Shown here: piece by piece, positions 8,901-15,818 of the stretch
Numbering within the stretch: the stretch's first letter is position 1
Layout of the letters: every line of letters begins with the position of its first letter
NCBI RefSeq assembly: GCF_900115395.1
Contig: NZ_FOWE01000003.1
Span: 372,001-436,000 of the forward strand
Source: Geodermatophilus obscurus
GTDB lineage: Bacteria > Actinomycetota > Actinomycetes > Mycobacteriales > Geodermatophilaceae
Length of the DNA: 64,000 nt
Direction: 5' to 3'
The notes under the pieces: model-generated
Told to the model about the DNA's origin: nothing
Seen by the model: only the letters and a program-made list of their open reading frames with translations
Database searches by the model: none
Made by a program: the position numbers and the translations under genes

Positions 8901-9586
8901 GCGACTGGCGCGGCGACGCCGACCTCGCCGAGGTCTACGCGGTGTGGGGCGGCTACGCCTACGGCCGCGACCTCGACGGCGTGCAGGCGCGGCCGGACAT
9001 GGAGGCGGCCTACCGGCGGATCGCGGTGGCGGCCAAGAACGTCGACACCCGCGAGCACGACATCGCCGACTCCGACGACTACTTCCAGTACCACGGCGGG
9101 ATGGTGGCGACCGTCCGCGCGCTGACCGGGTCGGCGCCGCGCGCCTACATCGGCGACTCGACCCGGCCGGAGTCGGTGCGCACCCGGTCGCTGACCGAGG
9201 AGACCTCGCGGGTGTTCCGGGCGCGGGTGGTCAACCCGAAGTGGCTGCAGGCGATGCGCCGGCACGGCTACAAGGGCGCGTTCGAGCTGGCGGCGACCGT
9301 GGACTACCTGTTCGGCTACGACGCCACGACGGGCGTGGTGGCCGACTGGATGTACGAGAAGCTCACCCAGACCTACGTGCTCGACCCGGAGAACCGCGAG
9401 TTCATGGAGCGGTCCAACCCCTGGGCGCTGCACGGGATCGCCGAGCGGCTGCTCGAGGCGGTCGACCGCGGGATGTGGGCCGAGCCGGACCCCTCGCTGC
9501 TGGCCGAGCTGCGGCAGGCCTACCTCGACACGGAGGGCGACCTCGAGGGCGGGGAGACCCCGGCCCAGTCCGGGGCGCCCGCCTGA
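5957..9586 (+). CDS. cobN: Cobaltochelatase large subunit CobN
   Basis: The 1209-residue protein has the size and sequence of CobN, the chelating subunit of the aerobic ATP-dependent cobaltochelatase (with CobS/CobT or ChlI/ChlD-type AAA+ subunits). It inserts Co2+ into hydrogenobyrinate a,c-diamide. The family motif VHVGKHGNMEWLPGK is near residues 515-529, and the C-terminal part keeps DSDDYFQYHGGM and RNPKW/VVNPKWL-like blocks. The start is GTG 5957, with TGAGGA 6 nt upstream, directly after the B12 riboswitch. The AAA+ partners are not in the window. It faces cobS-cobU-cobC on the other strand. Confidence 0.95.
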   Translation: MFVLLSTSDTDLLSARASGADWRPGNPVRLGADGMAALTAGADLVVVRILGVRRQYEEMLAPLLAGPVPVVVLGGEQVPDAELMELSTVPMGVATEAHGYLAQGGPDNLVQLHRFLSDTVLLTGEGFEPPSVAPDWGLLERVARTTGGPRIAVLYYRAHHLAGNTAFVEDLCRAVEDAGGQALPVFVSSLRSVPDELLDVLRTADALVVTVLAAGGSRPATAQAGGDDGAWDVGQLASLDVPVIQGLCLTRSRADWLADDDGLSPLDVGNQVAIPEFDGRLISVPFSFKETDADGLTRYVADPERAARVAGTAVAHARLRHTPPGDRRIVVMLSAYPTKHARIGNAVGLDTPASVVRLLAAMHGAGYDIGPFDGPDALPGVADLDGDALVHALIAAGGQDADWLTEEQLAGNPVRIPAAEYRRFFDTLPDDLRAAMTEHWGEAPGSLFVDDSDPARPAVVFAALRAGNVVVMVQPPRGFGENPIAIYHDPDLPPSHHYLAAYWWLRTVFGAHALVHVGKHGNMEWLPGKTVGLSASCGPDAAIGDLPLVYPFLVNDPGEGSQAKRRAHATLVDHMVPPMARAETYGDIARLEQLLDEHANVAAMDPAKLPAVRAQIWTLLQAAKLDHDLGLAERPEDDHFDEMILHVDGWLCEIKDSQIRDGLHVLGTPPTGSDRVGLVLAMLRARQIWGGSVALPGLREALGLTEDGTAGLHATDAVEALAEALVSGMEDAGWTIGAVGPVVREVLGREDDAVAEVLRFAVDEVVPRLERTTDELDATLHALEGGYVPAGPSGSPLRGLVNVLPTGRNFYSVDPRAVPSRLAWETGQAMADSLLERYLADTGEYPPSVGLSVWGTSAMRTSGDDVAEVLALLGVRPVWDDASRRVTALEPVPLEELGRPRIDVTVRISGFFRDAFPHVVTMLDDAVTLVAGLDEPADRNFVRAHVEADVAGHGDRRRATTRVFGSKPGAYGAGLLSLIDSRDWRGDADLAEVYAVWGGYAYGRDLDGVQARPDMEAAYRRIAVAAKNVDTREHDIADSDDYFQYHGGMVATVRALTGSAPRAYIGDSTRPESVRTRSLTEETSRVFRARVVNPKWLQAMRRHGYKGAFELAATVDYLFGYDATTGVVADWMYEKLTQTYVLDPENREFMERSNPWALHGIAERLLEAVDRGMWAEPDPSLLAELRQAYLDTEGDLEGGETPAQSGAPA

Positions 9587-9590
9587 CGGA

Positions 9591-9608
9591 GGACCCTCCC
9601 GCAGGGCC
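9591..9608 (+). terminator. Short hairpin terminator after cobN
   Basis: Four nt after the cobN stop, GG-A-CCCT pairs with AGGG-CC around a CCCGC loop, with an unpaired A at the third position. The same bulged-A architecture recurs at 9916-9972 and 40617-40673. Confidence 0.5.
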
Positions 9609-9656
9609 GGCCGAGGTCCAGGTTCACGCGGTGGATCAAGGGGTACTCCACGCTGC

Positions 9657-9911
9657 ATGGGCATCCTGAACCGACTCCTGGGCACTGCTGAGACCACCGC
9701 TCGCCGTGGCGCCGCCGGTGGCCGCGCCGCTGGACGTGCAGGCACCGGCCGGGGCATGGCGACCGGTCGGGGCATGGCGGCCGGGCGGGGCATGGGCCGC
9801 AACCGCATGGCGAGCGGGACCCCGACCCGCCGCTACGGCCGTGGCGCACCGACCACCGCGGCCTCCGGCGGGCTGGGCCGCCTGCTCGGCTCGCTCACCG
9901 GCCGCCGCTGA
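9657..9911 (+). CDS. Small Gly/Arg/Met-rich basic protein of unknown function
   Basis: The 84-residue frame begins with an amphipathic stretch, MGILNRLLGTAETTARR, and ends GGLGRLLGSLTGRR. The middle holds a degenerate repeat of GRGM (GRGMATGRGMAAGRGMGRNRM). There are no acidic residues after the first 15 positions, so the protein is strongly basic. That suggests nucleic-acid or membrane binding, which is an inference. There is no clear ribosome site; TACTCC about 6 nt upstream could be a leaderless -10. A family-type terminator follows 4 nt after its stop, which supports a real transcription unit. I do not recognise the family. Confidence 0.6.
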   Translation: MGILNRLLGTAETTARRGAAGGRAAGRAGTGRGMATGRGMAAGRGMGRNRMASGTPTRRYGRGAPTTAASGGLGRLLGSLTGRR

Positions 9912-9915
9912 GGAA

Positions 9916-9972
9916 GGACCCCCTCGCCCCCCGCCACTCGCTGCGCTCGTGCCGGGACCCTGCGAGGGGGCC
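9916..9972 (+). terminator. Bulged-A hairpin terminator, family copy A
   Basis: GG-A-CCCCCTCGC (9916-9927) pairs with GCGAGGGGG-CC (9962-9972) around a C-rich loop. It sits 4 nt after a stop codon and between convergent genes, so it may serve both strands. Three base pairs differ from the copy at 40617-40673 with compensation on both arms. Confidence 0.7.
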
Positions 9973-10000
9973 GTTCCACCACGTTGCCGATGCGGCGGCG

Positions 10001-10774
10001 CTAGGGCAGCGAGGCGGCGGCGACCAGCAGCACGACGGTCGCCGCCGCCTCGCCCATGGCCCCCATCACGTCCCCGGTAACCCCGCCGAGGCGGGCGCTC
10101 GCGCGTGCCCGCACGGCCTCGGCGGCGGCCAGTCCCGCCACACCTGCGCCGGTCAGCGTCGCCGCGGTGCCCGCGCCGCCGGCGGCCCACCCCGCGGCGG
10201 CCGCCCCGGTGAGCACCAGCACGACCCACCCGGCCAGCCAGAGCGCCGACACCGTGCCGGCGACCGCTCGCCCCAGCGAGGACCCCTCGGCGGTCGGCAC
10301 GCCGGGCAGCCCGGCGCGGGCCATCGCCAGCCGCGCCACCGCCACCGCCGTCCATAGCGCGAGCCAGCCGCCGTCGGCCGCCAGCAGTGCCGCCCCGGCC
10401 GCCGCCTGCAGCAGCAGGACGAGCACGAGCGCCACCACGCCGAAGGGGCCGACGTCGCCCTGGTGCATCACCTGCAGCGCCCGCTCCCGGCCGCGCAGCG
10501 GACCGAGCCCGTCGGCGGTGTCGGCCAGCCCGTCGAGGTGCAGCGCCCGGGTCAGCGCGGCCAGCGCCGCCAGCGCCAGCACCGACCCCGCCAGCGGGGA
10601 GACCAGGGCCGCACCGAGGACGCCGACACCGGCCGCCACCCCGCCCAGCGCCAGGCCGACCAGCGGTGCCCACGGCAGCACCCCGCGGGTCGACGTCGTC
10701 CCGGCGGCGGGCACGCGGACCACCGTCAGCAGGGCGACCGACTCCAGCGGACCGGCCCAGCGGGGGCGGCTCAC
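10001..10774 (-). CDS. cobS: Adenosylcobinamide-GDP ribazoletransferase
   Basis: The 257-residue integral membrane protein joins adenosylcobinamide-GDP to alpha-ribazole, the last assembly step of cobalamin. The diagnostic motif LHLDGLADTADGLG is near residues 78-91 and the C-terminal GGVTGDVMGAMGE is present. Several hydrophobic segments cover most of the remainder, as expected for this membrane enzyme. The start is GTG 10774, only 10 nt after the cobU stop, so it is the last gene of a cobC-cobU-cobS operon on the minus strand. This gene is the cobalamin synthase also called CobV, and differs from the AAA+ chelatase subunit that shares the name CobS. Confidence 0.93.
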   Translation of the reverse strand: MSRPRWAGPLESVALLTVVRVPAAGTTSTRGVLPWAPLVGLALGGVAAGVGVLGAALVSPLAGSVLALAALAALTRALHLDGLADTADGLGPLRGRERALQVMHQGDVGPFGVVALVLVLLLQAAAGAALLAADGGWLALWTAVAVARLAMARAGLPGVPTAEGSSLGRAVAGTVSALWLAGWVVLVLTGAAAAGWAAGGAGTAATLTGAGVAGLAAAEAVRARASARLGGVTGDVMGAMGEAAATVVLLVAAASLP

Positions 10775-10784
10775 CGCGCCCGCC

Positions 10785-11306
10785 TCATCGCAGCCGCTGC
10801 GGCAGCCCGGCGACGACGAACCAGACCTCGTCGGCGGTGCCGGCCAGCCGCTGGTTGACCTCGCCGAGGGTGTCGCGGAACAGCCGCCCCGCGCGGGTCT
10901 CCGGCACCACGCCGAGCCCGACCTCGTCGCTGACCGCCACCACGTGCGCGGGCGTCATGGCCCAGGCGTTGACGAGGGCGTCCACGCGATCGGCGAGGCG
11001 GTCGTGCGCCCCCGGCTCCGCCGCCCACACACCGGTCTCGTCCATCAGGGCCGCCACCCACGTGGTGACGCTGTCGACGAGCAGGGTCCCCCCGCGCAGC
11101 AGCTCGCTGGGCGCCGTCGTCTCCAGGGTCGTCCAGCCCGCCGGCCGCCGGGCCCGGTGCGCGGCGACCCGCTGCGCCCAGTCGGCGTCGTCCGCCGCGG
11201 GTGCCGACGTCGCCAGGTAGACGACGTCGCCCCGGCCGGACAGGAGCGACTCGGCGTGCGCGGACTTGCCCGACCGCGAGCCGCCGAGCACCAGCACCCG
11301 GCTCAC
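10785..11306 (-). CDS. cobU: Adenosylcobinamide kinase / guanylyltransferase
   Basis: The 173-residue bifunctional enzyme phosphorylates adenosylcobinamide and then adds GMP. P-loop GGSRSGKSAHAE lies at residues about 8-19. The conserved segments TLLVDSVTTWV and VVAVSDEVGLGVVPETRAGR, followed by RDTLGEVNQRLA, match the CobU/CobP family, and the length is typical. The start GTG at 11306 overlaps the stop of the upstream phosphatase gene by 4 nt (GTGA), so translation is probably coupled. It acts directly before CobS, encoded next. Confidence 0.95.
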   Translation of the reverse strand: MSRVLVLGGSRSGKSAHAESLLSGRGDVVYLATSAPAADDADWAQRVAAHRARRPAGWTTLETTAPSELLRGGTLLVDSVTTWVAALMDETGVWAAEPGAHDRLADRVDALVNAWAMTPAHVVAVSDEVGLGVVPETRAGRLFRDTLGEVNQRLAGTADEVWFVVAGLPQRLR

Positions 11307-11860
11307 GGCGTCGCTCCCAGCTCGAGGCGGGTCACCGTGCCGTTGTGCGGCGTCACCGCAGGCATGTCGGCCGGGCCCAGCCCCGCCGCGACCGCCTGCG
11401 CGGCCCGGATCGTGTCGCCGTGGGTGACCAGCGCGACCACGTCGGCCGGCGGCTCCGCGGCCAGCGCCGCCAGGAGGTCCGCGACCCGGCCGTGCAGCTG
11501 CGCCAGGCTCTCCCCGCCCTCGGCCGACCAGTGCGGATCGGTCCAGTCGACGACGTCCCACAGCTCCCGCGACGGCCGCCCCTCGAGCGCGCCGTAGCCC
11601 TGCTCGCGCAGCGCCGGGGTCGTCGTGAACGGCAGGCCGGTGGCGCGGGCACAGTGCTCGGCGGTCTGCACCGCCCGGCGCAGGTCACTCGACAGCATCG
11701 CCTCCGGAGCCAGGCCGGCCAGCTCGCGGGCGGCGCCCTCGGCCTGCTCGTGCCCGAGTGGGGTGAGCGGCACGTGCGCGGTCTGGCCCTGCATCAGCCC
11801 GGCGGCGTTCCACTCGCTCTGGCCGTGGCGGACGAGGAGGAGGGTGAGCGGGCGCGCCAT
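11303..11860 (-). CDS. Histidine phosphatase family protein, probable alpha-ribazole phosphatase
   Basis: The 185-residue protein starts with the phosphohistidine motif LVRHGQSEWN at residues 8-17 and has the partner block LSSDLRRAVQTAE near residue 57 and THGDTIRA near residue 143. This is the phosphoglycerate-mutase-like branch 1 fold. Its place as first gene of a cobU-cobS operon suggests the CobC role, removing phosphate from alpha-ribazole-5-phosphate; other sugar-phosphate substrates cannot be excluded. A TACGCT element (11872-11877, minus strand) would start transcription about 5 nt before the ATG. Confidence 0.8.
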   Translation of the reverse strand: MARPLTLLLVRHGQSEWNAAGLMQGQTAHVPLTPLGHEQAEGAARELAGLAPEAMLSSDLRRAVQTAEHCARATGLPFTTTPALREQGYGALEGRPSRELWDVVDWTDPHWSAEGGESLAQLHGRVADLLAALAAEPPADVVALVTHGDTIRAAQAVAAGLGPADMPAVTPHNGTVTRLELGATP

Positions 11861-11871
11861 GGTGGTCGCCG

Positions 11872-11918
11872 AGCGTAGGACAGGCGGCGGGAGGGGCCGG
11901 CGCCGGTGCTCGTACCGT
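11872..11918. promoter_or_regulatory. Divergent promoter pair
   Basis: TACGCT read on the minus strand (11872-11877) serves the cob operon. TACCGT on the plus strand (11913-11918) sits 6 nt before GTG 11925, a leaderless arrangement. The two -10 elements are about 35 nt apart, so the promoters overlap. Confidence 0.45.
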
Positions 11919-11924
11919 CGGTGC

Positions 11925-12713
11925 GTGACCCTCCCCGTCCGTCCCGGCGCCGGCCGCCCGGCCGCCCGGCCCGCCGGTCCCGACCCGCTGACCCCGCTGC
12001 TGGACCTGCCCGGTGTCCGCGAGGCCGCCGAGTCCGCCCGGACCGGCATCGACCGGTTGCTCGCCCACCGGCTGATGCGCAACCGGTCGGCGGAGGTCAG
12101 CTCCGAGTCGGCGCTGCGGGGCGCCCGCGCGTCCGCGGCCCTCGACGGGGTCGACGTCGCGTTGGCCGACCTGCGCGCCGGCTCGGTCGAGGACCCGGTG
12201 GTGCAGGGGTCGCTGCGGGTCTCGGTCGGGCTCGGCGCGATGGTCGACACCTGGGCGCGCGCCCCCGGGCAGGTGCTGGCCCGGCTGCACGTCCTGGCCG
12301 CCGCGGACCTCGCCGACCGTGGCGACCTCGGCCGCCCCGCGCCACACGCCGGCCCGCGCCTGGGCGGCCTGTTCCAGGTGGTCACCGGGACCTCGACCGT
12401 GCCGGCGGTGCTCGTCGCCGGGCTGGTCCACGGCGAGCTGGCGGCGCTGGCGCCCTTCGGCACCGCTGACGGCGTCGTCGCCCGGGCGGCCGGGCGGCTC
12501 ACCGTCATCGGCCGCGGACTGGACCCCAAGGCCGTCTCCGTGCCCGAGGTCGGCTTCCTCGAGCTCGGTGCCGAGGCCTACCGCGAGCGGCTGGCCGGTT
12601 ACGCCTCCGGCGGTCCCGACGGCGTCGCCGCCTGGCTGGTGCACTGCTGCCGGGCCGCCGAGCTCGGCGCCCGCGAGGGCCTGGCCATCGCCGAGGCGAT
12701 CCTGCGGGGCTGA
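11925..12713 (+). CDS. Conserved actinobacterial protein, Rv3662c-like
   Basis: The 262-residue, alanine-rich, mostly helical protein has no signal peptide. Conserved-looking blocks are SSESALRGARASAALDG, RLGGLFQVVTGTSTVPAVLV and VSVPEVGFLELG. In M. tuberculosis the counterpart Rv3662c lies next to the HAD phosphatase Rv3661 and ssd, as here (with an aldo/keto reductase inserted). Database entries often call the family oxidoreductase, but no nucleotide-binding motif is visible, so function is unknown. The GTG start at 11925 lies 6 nt after a TACCGT -10, implying a leaderless mRNA. Confidence 0.75.
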   Translation: MTLPVRPGAGRPAARPAGPDPLTPLLDLPGVREAAESARTGIDRLLAHRLMRNRSAEVSSESALRGARASAALDGVDVALADLRAGSVEDPVVQGSLRVSVGLGAMVDTWARAPGQVLARLHVLAAADLADRGDLGRPAPHAGPRLGGLFQVVTGTSTVPAVLVAGLVHGELAALAPFGTADGVVARAAGRLTVIGRGLDPKAVSVPEVGFLELGAEAYRERLAGYASGGPDGVAAWLVHCCRAAELGAREGLAIAEAILRG

Positions 12714-12755
12714 CCTCCGCCTGCGTCCCGCCGGGCCGCGGGGGACAGTGACGGC

Positions 12756-13724
12756 ATGCGCACCCTCGACGTCGACGGGCTCGGCCCGGTCAGCCGGATC
12801 GGCCTGGGCACCTGGCAGTTCGGCTCCCGCGAGTGGGGCTACGGCGAGGGCTACGCCTCCGGCGCCGCGCGCGACATCGTGCGCCGTGCCCGCGAGCTGG
12901 GCGTCACCCTGTTCGACACCGCCGAGGTCTACGGCTTCGGCCGCAGCGAGCGGATCCTCGGCGAGGCCCTCGGCGACGAGCGCGCCCGGGTCGTCGTCGC
13001 CTCGAAGGTCTTCCCGGTGGCGCCGTTCCCGCCGGTCGTCCGCTCCCGGCTGGCGGGTAGCGCCCGCCGGCTGGGGCTCGACCGGGTGCCGCTGTACCAG
13101 GTCCACCAGCCCAACCCCGTCGTGCCCGACAGCGTGACCATGCCCGGTATGCGCCGGCTGCTCGACGACGACCGGATCGGCGCGGTCGGCGTCTCCAACT
13201 ACTCGCTGGCGCGCTGGCGGTCGGCCGACGCGGCGCTGGGCCGGCCGGTCATCAGCAACCAGGTGCACTTCTCCCTGGCCCACCCCGGCGCGCTGGAGGA
13301 CCTGGTGCCCTTCGCCGAGCGCGAGGGCCGGGTGGTCATCGCCTACAGCCCGCTGGCGCAGGGGCTGCTGGGTGGCCGCTACGACGTCGGCAACCGGCCC
13401 GGCCGGGTGCGCGCCGCCAACCCGCTCTTCGGCACCGAGAACCTGCGCCGTGCCCGGCCGCTGCTCGACGTCCTCCGCGAGGTCGCCGACGCCCACGACG
13501 TGCGCCCCGGGACGGTCGCGCTGGCCTGGCTGGTCTCGCTGCCGCAGGTCGTGGTGATCCCCGGAGCGTCGAGCGTGGAGCAGGTGGAGGCGAACGCGGC
13601 GGCCGGCGACCTCGAGCTGCGCGGGGACGAGGTGGCGGCGCTGACCGCGGCGGCGCGGGCGTTCAGCCCGGTCTCGGCGGCACGCACCCTCGTCGACGGC
13701 GTGCGGGAGCGGCTCGGCGTCTGA
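12756..13724 (+). CDS. Aldo/keto reductase
   Basis: The 322-residue protein is a TIM-barrel NADP(H) oxidoreductase. The catalytic tetrad is visible as Asp in LFDTAEVYG, Tyr in the same block (about residue 55), Lys in VASKVFP (about 84) and His in YQVHQPNP (about 110). The NADPH-binding end is VVVIPGASSVEQVEANAAA. Length is standard. The substrate is not predictable. It follows the Rv3662c-like gene on the same strand after 42 nt and ends 2 nt before the convergent HAD gene. Confidence 0.92.
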   Translation: MRTLDVDGLGPVSRIGLGTWQFGSREWGYGEGYASGAARDIVRRARELGVTLFDTAEVYGFGRSERILGEALGDERARVVVASKVFPVAPFPPVVRSRLAGSARRLGLDRVPLYQVHQPNPVVPDSVTMPGMRRLLDDDRIGAVGVSNYSLARWRSADAALGRPVISNQVHFSLAHPGALEDLVPFAEREGRVVIAYSPLAQGLLGGRYDVGNRPGRVRAANPLFGTENLRRARPLLDVLREVADAHDVRPGTVALAWLVSLPQVVVIPGASSVEQVEANAAAGDLELRGDEVAALTAAARAFSPVSAARTLVDGVRERLGV

Positions 13725-13726
13725 CC

Positions 13727-14596
13727 TCAGGCGCCGCGGCGCCGCCGTCGCCCGGCAGGGACGGCGGCCGGTGCCGCCACCGGGGCCCGGGGGATCGGTA
13801 CGACCGCGACGACGCGCAGCGCCCGCCGCCGCGCGTACCAGGCCAGCCCGGCCACTGCCGCGCCCACGCTCATCGCCGCGCCCGTGACCACCGGCCCCGG
13901 AGGAGCCGCGAACCGGCTGCGCATCGACACCGGCCGGGTGAACTCCCGCACCGGCCAGCCACGCTCGGTGGCCGCCCTGCGCAGCGCCCGGTCGGGGTTG
14001 ACCGCCGTCGGGTGCCCGACGGCGGCGAGCATGGGCAGGTCGGTGACCGAGTCGCTGTAGGCGTAGCAGTCGGCCAGGTGGTAGCCGCCCTCGGCGGCCA
14101 CCTCGCGCATCGCCTCGGCCTTGTTCTCGCCGTAGGCGTAGAAGTCGATCTCCCCCGTGTAGCGGCCGTCGGCGCGCACCATCCGGGTGGCCACCACGCG
14201 GTCGGCCCCGAGCATCTCGCCGATCGGCTCCACCATCTCCGCACCGCTGCTGGAGACGATCACGATCTCGTGGCCGGCAGCCCGGTGGAACTCGATCAGG
14301 TCGGCGGCCTCGGCGTAGACCAGCGGGTCGACGACCTCGTGCAGCGTCTCGTGGACGATCTCGTGCACGGTCGCGACGTCCCAGCCGGTGGCCATGCGGG
14401 TGATCTGCGCGCGCATCCGCTCCATCTGCTGTGCGTCCGCGCCGGCGAGGGAGAAGACGAACTGCGCGTAGGCGCCCTTGAGCACGGCGCGGCGGTTGAT
14501 CAGCCCGCCGGCGAAGAAGGGCCGGCCGAAGGCCAGGGTGCTGGACTTGGCGATGACCGTCTTGTCCAGGTCGAAGAACGCCGCAGCGCGGGTCAC
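13727..14596 (-). CDS. HAD-IB family hydrolase (Rv3661/SerB-like) with C-terminal membrane helix
   Basis: Motif I is FFDLDKTVIAKSS at residues 8-20, with nucleophile Asp9 and the Lys/Thr typical of subfamily IB. IVIVSSSGAEMVEPIG provides motif II and YSDSVTDLPML motif IV. The central 4-helix cap matches phosphoserine-phosphatase-like proteins, but the real substrate of this actinobacterial clade is unknown. After about residue 235 comes a hydrophobic helix (TGAAMSVGAAVAGLAWYA) flanked by RRR, then a Pro/Arg tail, so it is likely membrane-anchored. It is divergent from ssd, the same neighbour as in M. tuberculosis. Confidence 0.88.
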   Translation of the reverse strand: MTRAAAFFDLDKTVIAKSSTLAFGRPFFAGGLINRRAVLKGAYAQFVFSLAGADAQQMERMRAQITRMATGWDVATVHEIVHETLHEVVDPLVYAEAADLIEFHRAAGHEIVIVSSSGAEMVEPIGEMLGADRVVATRMVRADGRYTGEIDFYAYGENKAEAMREVAAEGGYHLADCYAYSDSVTDLPMLAAVGHPTAVNPDRALRRAATERGWPVREFTRPVSMRSRFAAPPGPVVTGAAMSVGAAVAGLAWYARRRALRVVAVVPIPRAPVAAPAAVPAGRRRRRGA

Positions 14597-14723
14597 GGTT
14601 CACGACTGTAAGCGGACGGTGGCGGTCTGACGGTGACCCGCGTCCTGTCCACACCCTTCCGGGTCGTCCACAGGTCGCCCGGCCGGGGCCCCCGCGGTCA
14701 CTCCCTGCGGTGGGCTCGGCCGC

Positions 14724-15818
14724 GTGCCCCCGTTCGTCCCCCCTCCCCGTCCGCTCGTCGTCAGTGCCGACGAGGACCTCCTCGACGACGTGCTGCGCGT
14801 GCTCGCCGCCGCCGGCACCGAGCCCGAGGTCGCCACCGGCGGCCCGGCGCTGCGCCGCGCGCACCGCGACGCGGGCCTGGTCCTGCTCGGCTCCGACGTG
14901 CTCGACGTCCCGGCGGTGCGGGCGCTGCCCCGTCGCCCCGGGGTCGTCGTCGTGGCCGGCGCCGCCCTGACGTCCGCGGCCTGGGCGGCGGCGGTCGAGC
15001 TCGGGGCCGAGCGGGTCGCCGTCCTGCCCGACGACGAGGCGTGGCTGGCCGCCCGGGCCGCCGAGGCGGTGCGCGCCCCGGTCGAGCGCGGGTGGCTGGC
15101 CGTGGTCGGCGGCAGCTGCGGCGGTGCGGGGGCCAGCACCCTCGCCACCGCGCTGGCGCTGGCCGCCGCGGGGTCGGGCGACGAGGTCCTGCTCGTCGAC
15201 GCCGACCCGTGGGGCGGCGGGCTGGACCTGCTGCTGGGCGCCGAGGACGTCGACGGGCTGCGCTGGCCGGCACTGTGCGGGGTCCGTGGCCGGGTCGCGG
15301 GGGAGGCGCTCCTGAGCGCCCTGCCCGGGATCGGCGGCGTCCGGGTCCTGGCCGCCGCACGCGAGGACCCGGTGGCGGTCCCGGCCGCCGCGCTGACGGC
15401 CGTCGTCGAGGCGGCCCGCGCCTGTGGCCGGCCCGTGGTGGTCGACCTGTCCCGGCCGGCCGGTCCCGACGACGCGGCCGCGGCCGCGGTGCTCGCCGAG
15501 GCCGACCTGGCGGTGCTGGTCGTGCCCGCCCGGCTGCGGGCGGCGTCGGCGGCGCGGTCGCTGCTGACCGGTACCCCCGGGGAGCCCGCGCCGTGGGGCT
15601 CCGCCCGGCTGGTGGTCCGCGAGACCGCCGGTGGCCTGTCGGCGGCGGAGGTCGCCGCGGTGACCGGCCGGCCCGTCCTGGCCGCGCTGGGCCACGACCG
15701 CGGCGCCGTGGCCCGCGGGGAGCGCGGCGAGCCGCCGTCGGTGACCCCCCGCAGCCCGCTGGGTGCGGTCACCGGCCGGTTGCTCGGCGCGCTGGCCCTC
15801 GCGGAGCGTGCGGCGTGA
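14724..15818 (+). CDS. ssd: Septum-site-determining / TadZ-like protein Ssd
   Basis: The 364-residue protein has an N-terminal receiver-like region followed by a MinD/ParA-type domain. The deviant Walker A is VVGGSCGGAGASTLA near residues 131-145, and VLLVDADPWGGGLDLLLG follows. Actinobacterial homologues (Rv3660c) are reported to influence septation, and TadZ/CpaE proteins place the Tad pilus machine at the cell pole; here ssd is the first gene of the tad operon. The Walker A lacks the usual lysine pair (GGAGAST), so ATP turnover may be weak. The stop overlaps the tadA start by 4 nt. Confidence 0.88.
   Translation: MPPFVPPPRPLVVSADEDLLDDVLRVLAAAGTEPEVATGGPALRRAHRDAGLVLLGSDVLDVPAVRALPRRPGVVVVAGAALTSAAWAAAVELGAERVAVLPDDEAWLAARAAEAVRAPVERGWLAVVGGSCGGAGASTLATALALAAAGSGDEVLLVDADPWGGGLDLLLGAEDVDGLRWPALCGVRGRVAGEALLSALPGIGGVRVLAAAREDPVAVPAAALTAVVEAARACGRPVVVDLSRPAGPDDAAAAAVLAEADLAVLVVPARLRAASAARSLLTGTPGEPAPWGSARLVVRETAGGLSAAEVAAVTGRPVLAALGHDRGAVARGERGEPPSVTPRSPLGAVTGRLLGALALAERAA

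Noticed and set aside
11685-15695. A 1336-codon minus-strand frame
   Set aside because: It overlaps five confident genes, has low-complexity composition and no recognisable domain.
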